Positions 27,817 to 37,158 of a stretch of DNA of 64,000 bases are shown here, in pieces; the stretch's first letter is position 1, and each line of letters opens with the position of its first letter. This stretch comes from Bacillota bacterium (lineage in GTDB: Bacteria; Bacillota; UBA4882; UBA8346): contig JAEXDA010000057.1 in the NCBI GenBank assembly GCA_023401925.1, positions 62,001 to 126,000 on the forward strand. Direction: 5' to 3'. The notes below the pieces were generated by a model. It saw only the letters and a list, made by a program, of their open reading frames with translations, did not search any database and was not told the origin of the DNA. The position numbers were made by a program, and so were the translations under genes.

Positions 27817-28457
27817 TGTCTAAAAAAAATCTAATTTTTGTTATCACAGGATTTTTCGTTATTGCTGGAATCGGAACAATGATATATATGGTTTGGGGAC
27901 AATCCATCCGGGTATCACAGGCCAATGAATTGTTTACAAATCGTAATTTTGAAAAAGCGGAAGATGCCTATGAGAACTTAGCCGTTGATCTTCCGAAATC
28001 CAAGATTATCACCCATAATTTAGGTCTCTGTTATTACCAGGAAGGCCTTTATGAGCGTTCTATCATCAACTTTACAAAGTGTGTCCCCAAAGAAAAAACA
28101 TTATCTGCGACCACAGTTCCGCAATTTAAAAATGCCGACACTTACTATTATCATTTGGGAAATGCCTATTACAAGTCTGCTTCCCGAGATGGCGTCGATA
28201 GCCAGAATGCCGTAAAATTATTTACCGCCGCTGTCCAAAATTATAAAAAAGCACTTTTGGCGAGCCCTTCTGATAAATCAGCCAAGTACAATTATGAATT
28301 GGCTGTGATCCATTTGCAGCAAATGGCCAATAAACCGCAAACCAAACAAGATCCGCAACAGGAAGCCAACGATATGCTCCAAAATACTCAAAATTCCGAG
28401 CAGTTCAAAGCTAAACTGATTCCTGATACGAATCCTCCAAACGGCAAGGATTGGTAG
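27816..28457 (+). CDS. batC: BatC-like TPR membrane protein
   Basis: A 213-aa protein with one N-terminal membrane helix (~6-26) and tetratricopeptide-like repeats (~35-170; ANELFTNRNFEKAEDAYENL, YYYHLGNAYYK). The tail is Gln/Asn-rich. It begins at the last base of batB. TPR proteins in this operon are thought to scaffold the VWA complex outside the membrane. Assignment rests on position and TPR content. Confidence 0.8.
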   Translation: MSKKNLIFVITGFFVIAGIGTMIYMVWGQSIRVSQANELFTNRNFEKAEDAYENLAVDLPKSKIITHNLGLCYYQEGLYERSIINFTKCVPKEKTLSATTVPQFKNADTYYYHLGNAYYKSASRDGVDSQNAVKLFTAAVQNYKKALLASPSDKSAKYNYELAVIHLQQMANKPQTKQDPQQEANDMLQNTQNSEQFKAKLIPDTNPPNGKDW

Positions 28458-28524
28458 ACCCAATTTCAACCGGTTCAAATCCGGCGAGGTTGACACTATT
28501 ACCCCAAAGTAGGAAGGAACCAAA

Positions 28525-29991
28525 ATGAAGATGACTAACTTGCAACACAAAAAATGGCTAATGTATTGTATCTTACTTTGTATTTCCTTTTGCTTCTGGA
28601 ATGCTCCCCTAGAGGCCCTAGGCGCAGAATCTCAAAATACTTTGACAGTGAGTGATTTGGTCGAACAAAATTTGGGCTCCCTTGAACTTCCTCAAGTTGA
28701 GGGGCCGCTCTATTTAGAATACTCGTTGCCGAAGACCCACTTCTATATCGGCGAACGGGTCCCGGTTACAGTTACCCTTTATGTCGGTAATATTGTGGTC
28801 AACAATGTAGATCCGCCAATATTGCATCAAGCCGAATTTATACTGGATTCAGCCGGTAATCCCTCTCAACAAAAATTGCGAATCAACGGACGTTCTTATC
28901 AAGTGATAAAATTTCCATGTTTGCTCAGTCCTTTACAAACAGGCTCCTTTAAACTCGGCCCCATCAGTACTACTCTCTATCTCCCAACGACTACCGGCAA
29001 GAAACGGACAATGGACATAACTGCACAGCAAGTCAAAGTAAGGGTCTCCAATGTACCAATTCAGGGCAGACCGGATCATTTTTCGGGCGGGGTCGGCAAT
29101 TTTCAACTACGTGTTTCCGCTAATCCGTCCCGGGTAAAATTAGGTGAACCCGTTACCATTCGGATGGTTCTCTCGGGTTCCGGCAACCTCCAGGTTGTAT
29201 CAGCGCCTTTTTGGGAAAATACTAAAGGTTTTAAAGCCTATAGCCCTTTAAAAAAATCCGATCGATCCACTGCAAGAGAAGTTACATTTGACCAAATCGT
29301 AATTCCTGTTGAAAAACAGGTCAAAAAAGTCGGCCCGTTTACTTTGGTTTATTTTAATCCCAATACCGGAAAATACCAACAAATTGTGGCCCCATCCCTC
29401 TCTATTTCCGTTAAGGACAATCCGGGATTTAAAAATGATCTGCACGATCCGACTCCCCAAAACCCGACTCAATCAAAAATGATTTCTATTCGGAAGGAAC
29501 TTGGAACACTATACTCGATGGGATGGCAATGGCTGAAAGACCCCTGCTTTTGGATTTTACAACTTCTACCTCTGTTGTTGCTACTTGGAGCGATCATTTA
29601 TCGCAGGCATGTCGATTTTATGAAGTCAGATTCCCCCCGTGCCCGGGCCATTCGTTCCAATAATATAGCAAAGGAACAAATGGCTTCAGTCCAACTTTTA
29701 TCTGAAAAAGGCCGTTTTGATGAGATTCCTGAACAATTACATCAAATTATCCGGGAGTTCCTGGCTGAAAGATTTGAAGTTGCGGCAGCCGGTATGACTG
29801 GATCTGTGGTGAACAAACTTACCGATAAGGGAATTCGTTCTGACATCTTACAAGATATTCAATATTTTTTCGAACAATACGATTCCCACCGTTTTGCCCA
29901 TTTAAATTTTACAAGGGAAGAAACCATAGCGCTTACGGAAAAAATCAAAAATATTATAGCTTCTTTTGATGAAACCACTAGCCCAAAGTAA
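28525..29991 (+). CDS. batD: BatD-like oxygen-tolerance protein
   Basis: A 488-aa exported membrane protein. Its signal peptide (~1-35) precedes two beta-rich extracytoplasmic repeats (~60-310; PKTHFYIGERVPVTVTLYV and ANPSRVKLGEPVTIRMVLSG) typical of BatD. A membrane helix (~345-365) and a cytoplasmic helical domain follow (QLHQIIREFLAERFEVAAAG). GGAAGGA precedes the start. It lies between batC and batE. Confidence 0.88.
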   Translation: MKMTNLQHKKWLMYCILLCISFCFWNAPLEALGAESQNTLTVSDLVEQNLGSLELPQVEGPLYLEYSLPKTHFYIGERVPVTVTLYVGNIVVNNVDPPILHQAEFILDSAGNPSQQKLRINGRSYQVIKFPCLLSPLQTGSFKLGPISTTLYLPTTTGKKRTMDITAQQVKVRVSNVPIQGRPDHFSGGVGNFQLRVSANPSRVKLGEPVTIRMVLSGSGNLQVVSAPFWENTKGFKAYSPLKKSDRSTAREVTFDQIVIPVEKQVKKVGPFTLVYFNPNTGKYQQIVAPSLSISVKDNPGFKNDLHDPTPQNPTQSKMISIRKELGTLYSMGWQWLKDPCFWILQLLPLLLLLGAIIYRRHVDFMKSDSPRARAIRSNNIAKEQMASVQLLSEKGRFDEIPEQLHQIIREFLAERFEVAAAGMTGSVVNKLTDKGIRSDILQDIQYFFEQYDSHRFAHLNFTREETIALTEKIKNIIASFDETTSPK

Positions 29992-30061
29992 CTTATTACA
30001 ATAGATACGCCTGGTAACAGACCTTTGAACCTTTATCTCTAAGCAGAAAGGAGAACAGCAG

Positions 30062-30859
30062 ATGACATTCAAAAAAATCAAGTTATGCCTCCTATTTACA
30101 CTATTAGTATTATGCAGTTTTAGCCTTAGTTTAGCTTCCGAATCCCGACTGTCGATATCTAACGGTAGAGCCCTTTTTCTACAAGCCAATCAGCTTTACG
30201 AAAAAGGTGACTACGGCAATGCCGCAAAAATTTATGGGAAAGTCATTGCCACGGGTAAAGAAAACGGGACTATTTATTTTAATTTAGGGAATTCGTATCT
30301 GAAACTGAATCAGAAGGGGCTGGCTATATTAAATTATGAAAAAGCCCGGCGTTTCATCCCTTATGATAAAGGCTTACAAACCAATCTAAATCTGGCCTTG
30401 CAAGGGGTCAATGAAGGTGAAATCAACTGGGGACGTGTGTTTTATTCTTCAATAACACATTGGGTTCCTCTGAATTGGTTAGCCTTAGGTTGCTCAATTT
30501 GTTTGTACATCTTGATTTTGCTAATCATTGTTTGGATACTTTTCCCGGCCCGGGTTACAAAGGATTCCGGAAAAACCGGTTTATGGTATAAAACCTCGCT
30601 CTACATTATTTCCTGCTGTTTATTGGTTTTCGTTTTCATGACGACGATTACATTTTTGGATCAACACCAACCACAAGCCGTAGCCATTAAAGGAAACGCT
30701 CCCGTGCTGAGCGAACCAAAACCGGAAGGAACTTCCTATTTCAATCTGGACGAAGGAAGCCGGGTTATGGTTAGCTCGATTAAGGGAAATTGGTTATTAA
30801 TCCGAAGACAGGACGGTAAGCGGGGGTGGATAGAACGACAAAATCTTGGATTTTTATAA
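30062..30859 (+). CDS. batE: BatE-like TPR and SH3 protein
   Basis: A 265-aa exported protein with a signal peptide (~1-28), TPR repeats (~35-120; ANQLYEKGDYGNAAKIYGKV, LGNSYLKLNQKGLAI), two membrane helices (~145-165 and ~185-205) and a C-terminal bacterial SH3-like domain (~210-265; LDEGSRVMVSSIKGNWLLIR). This layout is that of BatE. AAAGGAG lies upstream. It is the last gene of the operon and a strong terminator follows. Confidence 0.87.
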   Translation: MTFKKIKLCLLFTLLVLCSFSLSLASESRLSISNGRALFLQANQLYEKGDYGNAAKIYGKVIATGKENGTIYFNLGNSYLKLNQKGLAILNYEKARRFIPYDKGLQTNLNLALQGVNEGEINWGRVFYSSITHWVPLNWLALGCSICLYILILLIIVWILFPARVTKDSGKTGLWYKTSLYIISCCLLVFVFMTTITFLDQHQPQAVAIKGNAPVLSEPKPEGTSYFNLDEGSRVMVSSIKGNWLLIRRQDGKRGWIERQNLGFL

Positions 30860-30893
30860 AAAGAAACAAAATAAACTTTTAGTACCTACTACC

Positions 30894-30940
30894 AATCTCC
30901 CTTTCTCTGTAAGCAGCCTGAGAAAGGGAGATTCTTTATC
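30894..30940 (+). terminator. Terminator of the MoxR-Bat operon
   Basis: Perfect 14-bp stem AATCTCCCTTTCTC (30894-30907)/GAGAAAGGGAGATT (30920-30933), followed by CTTTATCCTT. It lies between convergent genes. Confidence 0.75.
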
Positions 30941-30996
30941 CTTGATATTACGGAACCATAATTAATTACCGATATCCTCAATTTTACATTTGGAAT

Positions 30997-32286
30997 TTAT
31001 TTTTTCACAATTCTCACTTTGGCAATTCTACGCTCTTCAACGACTTCGACTTGAAAGATAATATTATGATATTCCAAGATTGGTTTTTCATCTTCACTTG
31101 GAATTCGTCCCAATTGTGCAACAACAAAACCGGCCAAAGTGTCATAATCGCCCTCAGGGAGTTTCATATCCAGCAAATCATTGATGATACCCAAACCGAC
31201 ATGCCCATCCACCATTAAAGTCGAATTATCGACTCGCTCGATTTCCTTAGTTTCTTCATCATGTTCATCAAAGATATTGCCGACTATCTCTTCAATCAAA
31301 TCTTCGATGGTAATGATCCCGGCAGTACCACCATATTCGTCAATTACTATGGCCATGTGAATTTTATTCTTTTGAAGTTCCTTAAATAGTTCATCGGTTT
31401 TTTTGGAAGAAGGCACAAAATAAACATTCCGGATAATTTTTTTCAAAGAAAAATCCATCTCATTTGCACCTTTTAATATAGGAATCAAGTCCTGAACATG
31501 CAAAATGCCGACAATCCTATCGATATTTTCATCATATACCGGCATTCTTGAAAACTTTTGACAAACTAATAAATCAATGACTTCATCTAAACTGGCATCC
31601 AATGATAAAGCATATACATCGGTCCGATGAGTCATTACTTCCGAGACCGTGGTATTATCAAATTCGAAAATATTATTAATCATTTCTTTCTCGGTTGTCT
31701 GAATAACCCCTTTTTCCTGACCAACCTCAACCATCAAACGAATTTCCTCTTCGGAAATTTTTTCTTCATGCAGCGCAGGGTTCCCACCAAAAATTCTAAT
31801 CACAAAGTTTGTAGAGATGCTTAAAAATTTCACAAACGGTGCAGTGATTTTTGAAAGAATATAAATAGGCTTTACGGCAAACCGGGCGATCTGTTCCGGC
31901 TTTTGCATTGCCAGGCGTTTAGGAACCAATTCTCCCAGGACTAATTGAAAATAGGACAAAATAATTGTAATCAAAATGACTGCCGCAAATTTAATAACCG
32001 ATAGTTCTAAAGGCCAACCCCATCCTTTAACCCATAAGGTCAATTGATTCGCAAAACCTTCTGCAGCCACTGCACTAGCCAGCAATCCTGCTAAAGTCAC
32101 TCCCACCTGGATGGTTGCCAAAAATTTACTGGGTTCACCAATCAAATTTTGAAGAAATTTAGCCTTTTCGTCCCCTTCCTCTGCCTTCTTACGAATTTTA
32201 ACAGCATTAACTGAAATGATGGCAATCTCTGAAGCGGCAAAAAAGGCATTCATGCCAATTAGTACAAGTAAAATGATTACGTGCAA
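30997..32286 (-). CDS. CNNM/CBS/CorC-HlyC membrane protein
   Basis: This 429-aa hemolysin-C/CorC-type protein is linked to divalent-cation (Mg2+/Co2+) transport or resistance. A DUF21 (CNNM) membrane domain (~1-185; MNAFFAASEIAIISV) is followed by two CBS repeats (~205-330; VMTHRTDVYALS, RIVGILHVQDLI) and a C-terminal CorC_HlyC domain (~345-429; DGHVGLGIINDLL, YDTLAGFVVAQLGRIP). I chose the TTG at 32286 because GGGAGG is 8 bases upstream; an upstream TTG at 32337 lacks such a site. The gene seems monocistronic. Confidence 0.9.
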   Translation of the reverse strand: MHVIILLVLIGMNAFFAASEIAIISVNAVKIRKKAEEGDEKAKFLQNLIGEPSKFLATIQVGVTLAGLLASAVAAEGFANQLTLWVKGWGWPLELSVIKFAAVILITIILSYFQLVLGELVPKRLAMQKPEQIARFAVKPIYILSKITAPFVKFLSISTNFVIRIFGGNPALHEEKISEEEIRLMVEVGQEKGVIQTTEKEMINNIFEFDNTTVSEVMTHRTDVYALSLDASLDEVIDLLVCQKFSRMPVYDENIDRIVGILHVQDLIPILKGANEMDFSLKKIIRNVYFVPSSKKTDELFKELQKNKIHMAIVIDEYGGTAGIITIEDLIEEIVGNIFDEHDEETKEIERVDNSTLMVDGHVGLGIINDLLDMKLPEGDYDTLAGFVVAQLGRIPSEDEKPILEYHNIIFQVEVVEERRIAKVRIVKK

Positions 32287-32510
32287 AGAAAAATCCTCCC
32301 TAAAATATCTAGACTCATAATAAAAAAGACCTGACAATCGTGTGATCGCTAAGTCTTTACAGCAATACTCCTATAAGCAAACCAATTAAATTTCTATCCA
32401 ACGAATGATCCTTCGTCTTTTTTGATTCGGTATAATAGTTCTAATAGTTAAAATATATACCAATTCATGTCCAAAGTCAAGAAACATCCCGGATTTATTC
32501 AATTCAAAAT

Positions 32511-32628
32511 GGGGCTGTCTCAAAAACAACTTAAAATCAATAAGATATACAATATATAGCCGCGTTAAATAATCAAACGTTTACCTATTGTATATCTCAA
32601 TCGATAATCTTCCTTTTGAGACAACCCC
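32511..32628. repeat. MITE-like 118-bp palindromic element
   Basis: The terminal inverted repeats are GGGGCTGTCTCAAAA (32511-32525) and TTTTGAGACAACCCC (32614-32628), with one mismatch. Inside are the inverted arms AGATATACAATA (32543-32554) and TATTGTATATCT (32586-32597). The ends resemble those of IS elements whose tips read GGGGTTGTCTCAAAA. It has no coding capacity. It lies 19 bp past the stop of the coiled-coil gene. A degenerate copy is at 8995-9072. Confidence 0.75.
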
Positions 32629-32646
32629 TTACGGAATCATCGTGAA

Positions 32647-33648
32647 TTAGTTCTTTTTATTGGTATTAACTTTTATATTTGTGCCACTATCGGCCTCTTT
32701 AATTACATTAACCGTACTCATCGCTGCTTCAATCAATTTTTGCAACTTCTCGGAATTATAGGAAACCGAGTCAGCATTGGATTGTATGAAAGACAGGTTG
32801 CTTTCAAATTTCTGGTTAATCTGTTTATACTGCTCTTCAGCTTTATCAATGGTCTCTTTTAATCTGACGGCTATCTCAGCGGTAGCTTTGGAATTTCCTT
32901 TTGATTCGTAGTATTGTTGAACCAATTGGTTATATTCCTTTGTCTTCACTGCAAAACCTAGAAATTTCTTTTGCTTCGGCAATGGCACATCACCGCCGGC
33001 ACTATTGCTGTTAATTGTTTCGTATAAATCTTTAAACGAATCCAACACTTTCTCATATTCCTTACCGACGAAACGGATGGCGTTGATATTGTCCGTTAAC
33101 ATCCGGATATCGGAAGTCATTAGAGTATGCCCTGATTTGATATCTCCTAAGCTATTCCGGAGTCGACCCTGAAACTCATTTAAAATTTCCTTGGAATTGT
33201 CCTTCGGAATTAACTTTTCCAGAGTGTTATTTTCGGCCAATCCTTTCCAAGTCCGGATTTCCTGATCCGAGAGTTTATAGTCCCCTTTCGCTTTTTCCAA
33301 AGCTTTTTGCATCTCTCGTGTGGTGCCAAAAACTTTATTTTTCCAATCTGCTAAAGCCATTTCTTTCGCATAAAAGGAGCGAATCCGGCTGATTTCCGCC
33401 TGTTGTACCGACTTCATTTCTGCGATTTTCACTTTAGCGGAATTATTGGCGGCTGTAATTTTATTGTTGGAAACCAAAAACATTACAGTAAATAGCACGA
33501 GATAAATCAGAACCAACGCTGAAATTGACAAAATATACCGTTTAGCAATAACTTCACCATTTTTCTTGGCCAACCAAAAATTAACTCCATAAAGAATACC
33601 GCCCGTAACAACAGCAATACCCAAAATTACCAGGAATACCGCAAGCAT
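32647..33648 (-). CDS. Hypothetical membrane-anchored coiled-coil protein
   Basis: A 333-aa protein I do not recognise. Two N-terminal hydrophobic helices (~2-24 and ~40-63) are followed by a long, mostly helical soluble region (~65-325) rich in Lys, Glu and Gln. Stretches such as AEISRIRSFYAKEMA and KAEEQYKQINQKFESNLSFI look like coiled coils. It ends in a Lys/Asn-rich tail. TACCTCC on the plus strand marks a good ribosome site before the ATG. The architecture suggests an envelope-spanning scaffold or sensor-like protein, but no function can be assigned. Confidence 0.75.
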   Translation of the reverse strand: MLAVFLVILGIAVVTGGILYGVNFWLAKKNGEVIAKRYILSISALVLIYLVLFTVMFLVSNNKITAANNSAKVKIAEMKSVQQAEISRIRSFYAKEMALADWKNKVFGTTREMQKALEKAKGDYKLSDQEIRTWKGLAENNTLEKLIPKDNSKEILNEFQGRLRNSLGDIKSGHTLMTSDIRMLTDNINAIRFVGKEYEKVLDSFKDLYETINSNSAGGDVPLPKQKKFLGFAVKTKEYNQLVQQYYESKGNSKATAEIAVRLKETIDKAEEQYKQINQKFESNLSFIQSNADSVSYNSEKLQKLIEAAMSTVNVIKEADSGTNIKVNTNKKN

Positions 33649-33767
33649 ATAAATACCTCCTTGTTTTAGTAATTTCTCCTAATAGATTACGGTATTTTAT
33701 GGCAAATTCCTGCTTTTTACATTAAAATCCCACTCTCATTTTAAAAATTTTAACCAATCATAACAAT

Positions 33768-35120
33768 TTAAGGCTTACGAAATTTTTCCAAACCTACAAA
33801 TTTACTAAACTCCTTTTGAAATAGCAAATCGATTGTTCCTACTGGTCCATTTCTTTGTTTGGCAATAATTAATTCGGTAATATTTTTCTTATCCGTCTCC
33901 GGATTATAATAATCTTCACGGTAAAGAAAAGCGACTAAGTCTGCGTCTTGTTCCAAAGAACCGGATTCTCGGAGATCAGAAAGGTTTGGACGTTTATCCG
34001 TACGTTGTTCAACTGCCCGTGACAACTGGGATAATGCAACGACCGGAACATGCAATTCTCTGGCAAGGGATTTTAAGGTACGGGAAATATCCGATACTTC
34101 CTGCTGGCGGTTTTCACTACGACCCTTACCATTACTCTGCATTAATTGTAAATAATCGATCACAATAAGTCCCAAACCATGTTCTGCTTTGATACGGCGG
34201 GCTTTGGCACGAATATCTAAAGCCGTAACTCCTGGTGTATCGTCGATAAACATGGCGGCCTCCGATAAGCTTCCTAGAGCATGGGACAAACGGGGCCAGT
34301 CGCTGTCCATCAAAGTACCGGTTCGAATTCTCTGATTATCAACTCCAGCTTCTGAACATAATAATTTCAGCGCCAATTGTTCTTTGGACATTTCCAAACT
34401 AAAAACAATAACCGGTATTTTTTGCTCAACTGCGGCTGATTGGGCAATATTTAATGCGAAAGTCGTTTTCCCCATACTAGGCCTGGCTGCTAATATAATG
34501 AGATCGGAGGGTTGTAGTCCAGCCGTCATCCGGTTTAAATCGGTAAATCCAGTCGGAAGTCCGGTGACGCCCCCCTTTGATTCATAGAGCATTTCAATCC
34601 GTTCAAACGTCTCAATTAAAATATTCCGTAAGCTCACGAATCCTTTTGTATTCCGTCGCTGGGTTACTTGAAAGATTTGTTTTTCAGCTTCATCCATTAT
34701 TACATTGACTTCTTCAGCACCCTCATATCCCATACTGATGATATTGGAAGCAACCGTTATAATGGAGCGCAGTAAGGATTTTTCTCCTACAATCCTTGCA
34801 TAGTACTCAATATTGGCCGCGGTGGGAACGGCATTTGCAAGAGCAGTCAAATAGGGAATACCACCGACTTTATCCAGCATATTGCGACGGGTTAATTCCT
34901 CAGATACCGTAATAATATCAATAGGTTCACCTTTATTGGATAAATGAACGATGACTTCAAAAATAACCCGGTGAGCCTCCCGATAAAAATCTTCAGCCTT
35001 AAGTATTTCAATCCCTTTCTCAATTGCTTCTTTCTCCAGTAACATCGATCCTAAAGTCGACCTTTCGGCATCAATATTTTGCGGGGGTATCCGGTCAATG
35101 ATTCCATTACCAATGCTCAT
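33768..35120 (-). CDS. dnaB: Replicative DNA helicase
   Basis: This 450-aa hexameric helicase unwinds DNA at the replication fork. The N-terminal domain (~10-110; PPQNIDAERSTLGSMLL) binds primase. The RecA-like domain has Walker A RPSMGKTT (near residue 204), Walker B VIDYLQLM (near 308), and the conserved LSQLSRAVEQR and LRESGSLEQDAD. The ATG at 35120 has GGAGG 6 bases upstream. It lies downstream of rplI and lonC on the same strand, a common Bacillota order near the origin. Confidence 0.97.
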   Translation of the reverse strand: MSIGNGIIDRIPPQNIDAERSTLGSMLLEKEAIEKGIEILKAEDFYREAHRVIFEVIVHLSNKGEPIDIITVSEELTRRNMLDKVGGIPYLTALANAVPTAANIEYYARIVGEKSLLRSIITVASNIISMGYEGAEEVNVIMDEAEKQIFQVTQRRNTKGFVSLRNILIETFERIEMLYESKGGVTGLPTGFTDLNRMTAGLQPSDLIILAARPSMGKTTFALNIAQSAAVEQKIPVIVFSLEMSKEQLALKLLCSEAGVDNQRIRTGTLMDSDWPRLSHALGSLSEAAMFIDDTPGVTALDIRAKARRIKAEHGLGLIVIDYLQLMQSNGKGRSENRQQEVSDISRTLKSLARELHVPVVALSQLSRAVEQRTDKRPNLSDLRESGSLEQDADLVAFLYREDYYNPETDKKNITELIIAKQRNGPVGTIDLLFQKEFSKFVGLEKFRKP

Positions 35121-35248
35121 TTTAAACCTCCATGATTGTCTAGTTAAGAAATGAAACAAATATCAATCGAAACCTTCTATTGGGACGGCAGGGAAAATGA
35201 ATTTATTACCGAACAAATTACAAATAATACATGTGAGGAGAAACAATA

Positions 35249-36928
35249 TTGAAACGTTATATCTTGATTATTGGGATTTTGTTCCTTCTGTTGCCCCTAA
35301 ATTCCCGGGCTGCTTCACCCAACTTTTTAATTATGGACCAACTTTCAAACCAAGTCTCTATTGTGGGTTCGGATTTTGAACCATTGTATTCTTTTAAAGC
35401 CGGGCCTGGTCCGAATGTATTGAAACCGCTCCCCGATGGAAAAGGGTATGGATTACTTTGCAACGGCTCTAAAAATTTATTAGGCAATGTTAGCACTCCG
35501 GGGGTATTATTTATTCTGGATTCCAATCTTCATCCCACCGGACAGAAAATTAACTTACCGGGACTGGTGGTTCAGAACTATTTTTTAAAAGCCTCTTCAA
35601 CCTGGATTATAATTACTCAAAATAAAACCGCTAATTCATTAAACAAATTCAAGGCCACTATTGCCCTTGTTGATTTGAAAAGCGGTACTGAGACTTATTT
35701 TGAAATAAACTCCATCCCGACATCTTATCAATTCAATTCTAATCGGAGTCTATTGGCACTGACGGTCCTCGCTTCCAGTGATAAAAGTATTCCCGCTCAA
35801 TGCCTGATAATCGATCTCAATCTTCGGACTATGAAGTCTTACTCCGTATCGGCAAATCCCGGTGGAATTTATTTTATCAACGAGCATAAAATCCTGGTTG
35901 CTTGTGGTGGTTTTGGAAATCCATCCCGATACTCTTCGGCGCTACCAATCGAACGTTTGGATAAACCCGTCAATGCTTCTTTGCATTGGATCGATATCAC
36001 AACCGGTCAGGAGCAAATAACCTCTCTGGGGTATTCCCCCATTGTTGTCATTCAAGATCAAAATACAACGGATACATTTTACGTCACAAGCTGTGATACG
36101 ATTGACAGTAATGTGTCGCAAAGTACTTTTGCCCATTTCAGTGATGGTACCCTGCGTTCCGAAATAAAACTTCCCACGGATATTGTTCAATTGACCCAGG
36201 TAAAGTCGGACAACATCTGTTTATATGGCCGCCATGATTTTTATATCATTCATCCTGCAGACGGAAAAATTCTCAATCATCTCACCTATGATTTAGAAAT
36301 TGAAAAATTATTACTCAGTGAAGACAAAAACGTAGGTTATGTTACTGCAATAAACAGTAACTATGTCGACAAAATCGATCTCACAACCGGTAAGCTTCAA
36401 TTCAAATTCAAGATCAGTTCCTCTTTGTTTGGTGGGATAGGGCTTTCTGGGTTATTTCCCAAAAAATTGCCGCCTGTCGGGGGAATGATACCCCCAGTTG
36501 ATGATGACGCCAATTTGGTATCCACTAATAACCGAGTCTTGATGAATGATGACTTTAACCGTTTATACGCTCTTGCCAGCAGAAGCGAGGTCATCGGTGT
36601 TGATTTAAGTACCGGACTTCAAATCTCTTCTTGCGCGTTCAATATGGGAAAATCTTTCGGAATTCATTTTTCACCCGATAAAAAATTGATAGTCGTAGAA
36701 ACAGATACCATTTGGTATTTACTTAACCCGGAACAAAAGAAACCGGTTTTTTCGCTTCCACTTTCAAGTGCGAATACTTTTTCGCAGACCGCCTATTATA
36801 GCCCTGATGGCTCCATTCTGGCGATCCAAAACAATGGCTATTTTTATTTCGTCGATTGCCAAAATGCACGGCTAGCCGGAAAACTGCGAACCAAACACCA
36901 AAAAGCAGTGATTGCTTGGTTACCCTAG
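35249..36928 (+). CDS. Exported beta-propeller-like protein
   Basis: A 559-aa secreted protein with a signal peptide (~1-22). The body is repeated beta-rich segments typical of WD40/YVTN-like propellers (LLALTVLASSDKS, YSPDGSILAIQNNGYFYFVD, HFSPDKKLIVVETDT). No catalytic motif is visible. The start is TTG, with GAGGAG 8 bases upstream. It is divergent from dnaB. Likely roles are binding or scaffolding outside the membrane. Family assignment is by fold pattern only. Confidence 0.7.
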   Translation: MKRYILIIGILFLLLPLNSRAASPNFLIMDQLSNQVSIVGSDFEPLYSFKAGPGPNVLKPLPDGKGYGLLCNGSKNLLGNVSTPGVLFILDSNLHPTGQKINLPGLVVQNYFLKASSTWIIITQNKTANSLNKFKATIALVDLKSGTETYFEINSIPTSYQFNSNRSLLALTVLASSDKSIPAQCLIIDLNLRTMKSYSVSANPGGIYFINEHKILVACGGFGNPSRYSSALPIERLDKPVNASLHWIDITTGQEQITSLGYSPIVVIQDQNTTDTFYVTSCDTIDSNVSQSTFAHFSDGTLRSEIKLPTDIVQLTQVKSDNICLYGRHDFYIIHPADGKILNHLTYDLEIEKLLLSEDKNVGYVTAINSNYVDKIDLTTGKLQFKFKISSSLFGGIGLSGLFPKKLPPVGGMIPPVDDDANLVSTNNRVLMNDDFNRLYALASRSEVIGVDLSTGLQISSCAFNMGKSFGIHFSPDKKLIVVETDTIWYLLNPEQKKPVFSLPLSSANTFSQTAYYSPDGSILAIQNNGYFYFVDCQNARLAGKLRTKHQKAVIAWLP

Positions 36929-37094
36929 AGTGTGGTTACCCCAGAGCGCTGGTCAGCCAAAGTGCTGATTAGCTCAGAGTATTTAGTTACTTTAAAATGA
37001 TAATCCCAGCTTACCTCATTAATCTAGGGAAAGCCGGGCTGAATTAATCCCATCAAGTACCTTTTAAAGACTGCTGCCAGGTGAATTGAGTGAT

Positions 37095-37152
37095 AAAGAT
37101 ATACAGTATATAACGGTTTGTTTGTAAACAATGTTATATACTGTATATCTTT
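37095..37152. repeat. 20-bp perfect hairpin between convergent genes, related to the MITE-like core
   Basis: A 20-bp perfect stem (37095-37114 with 37133-37152) encloses an 18-nt loop, 7 bp beyond the lonC stop. The arm core GATATACAGTATATA is nearly the same as the inner arm of the 32.5-kb element. It may terminate transcription from either side or be a fragment of that repeat family. Confidence 0.65.
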
Positions 37153-37158
37153 TAAATT

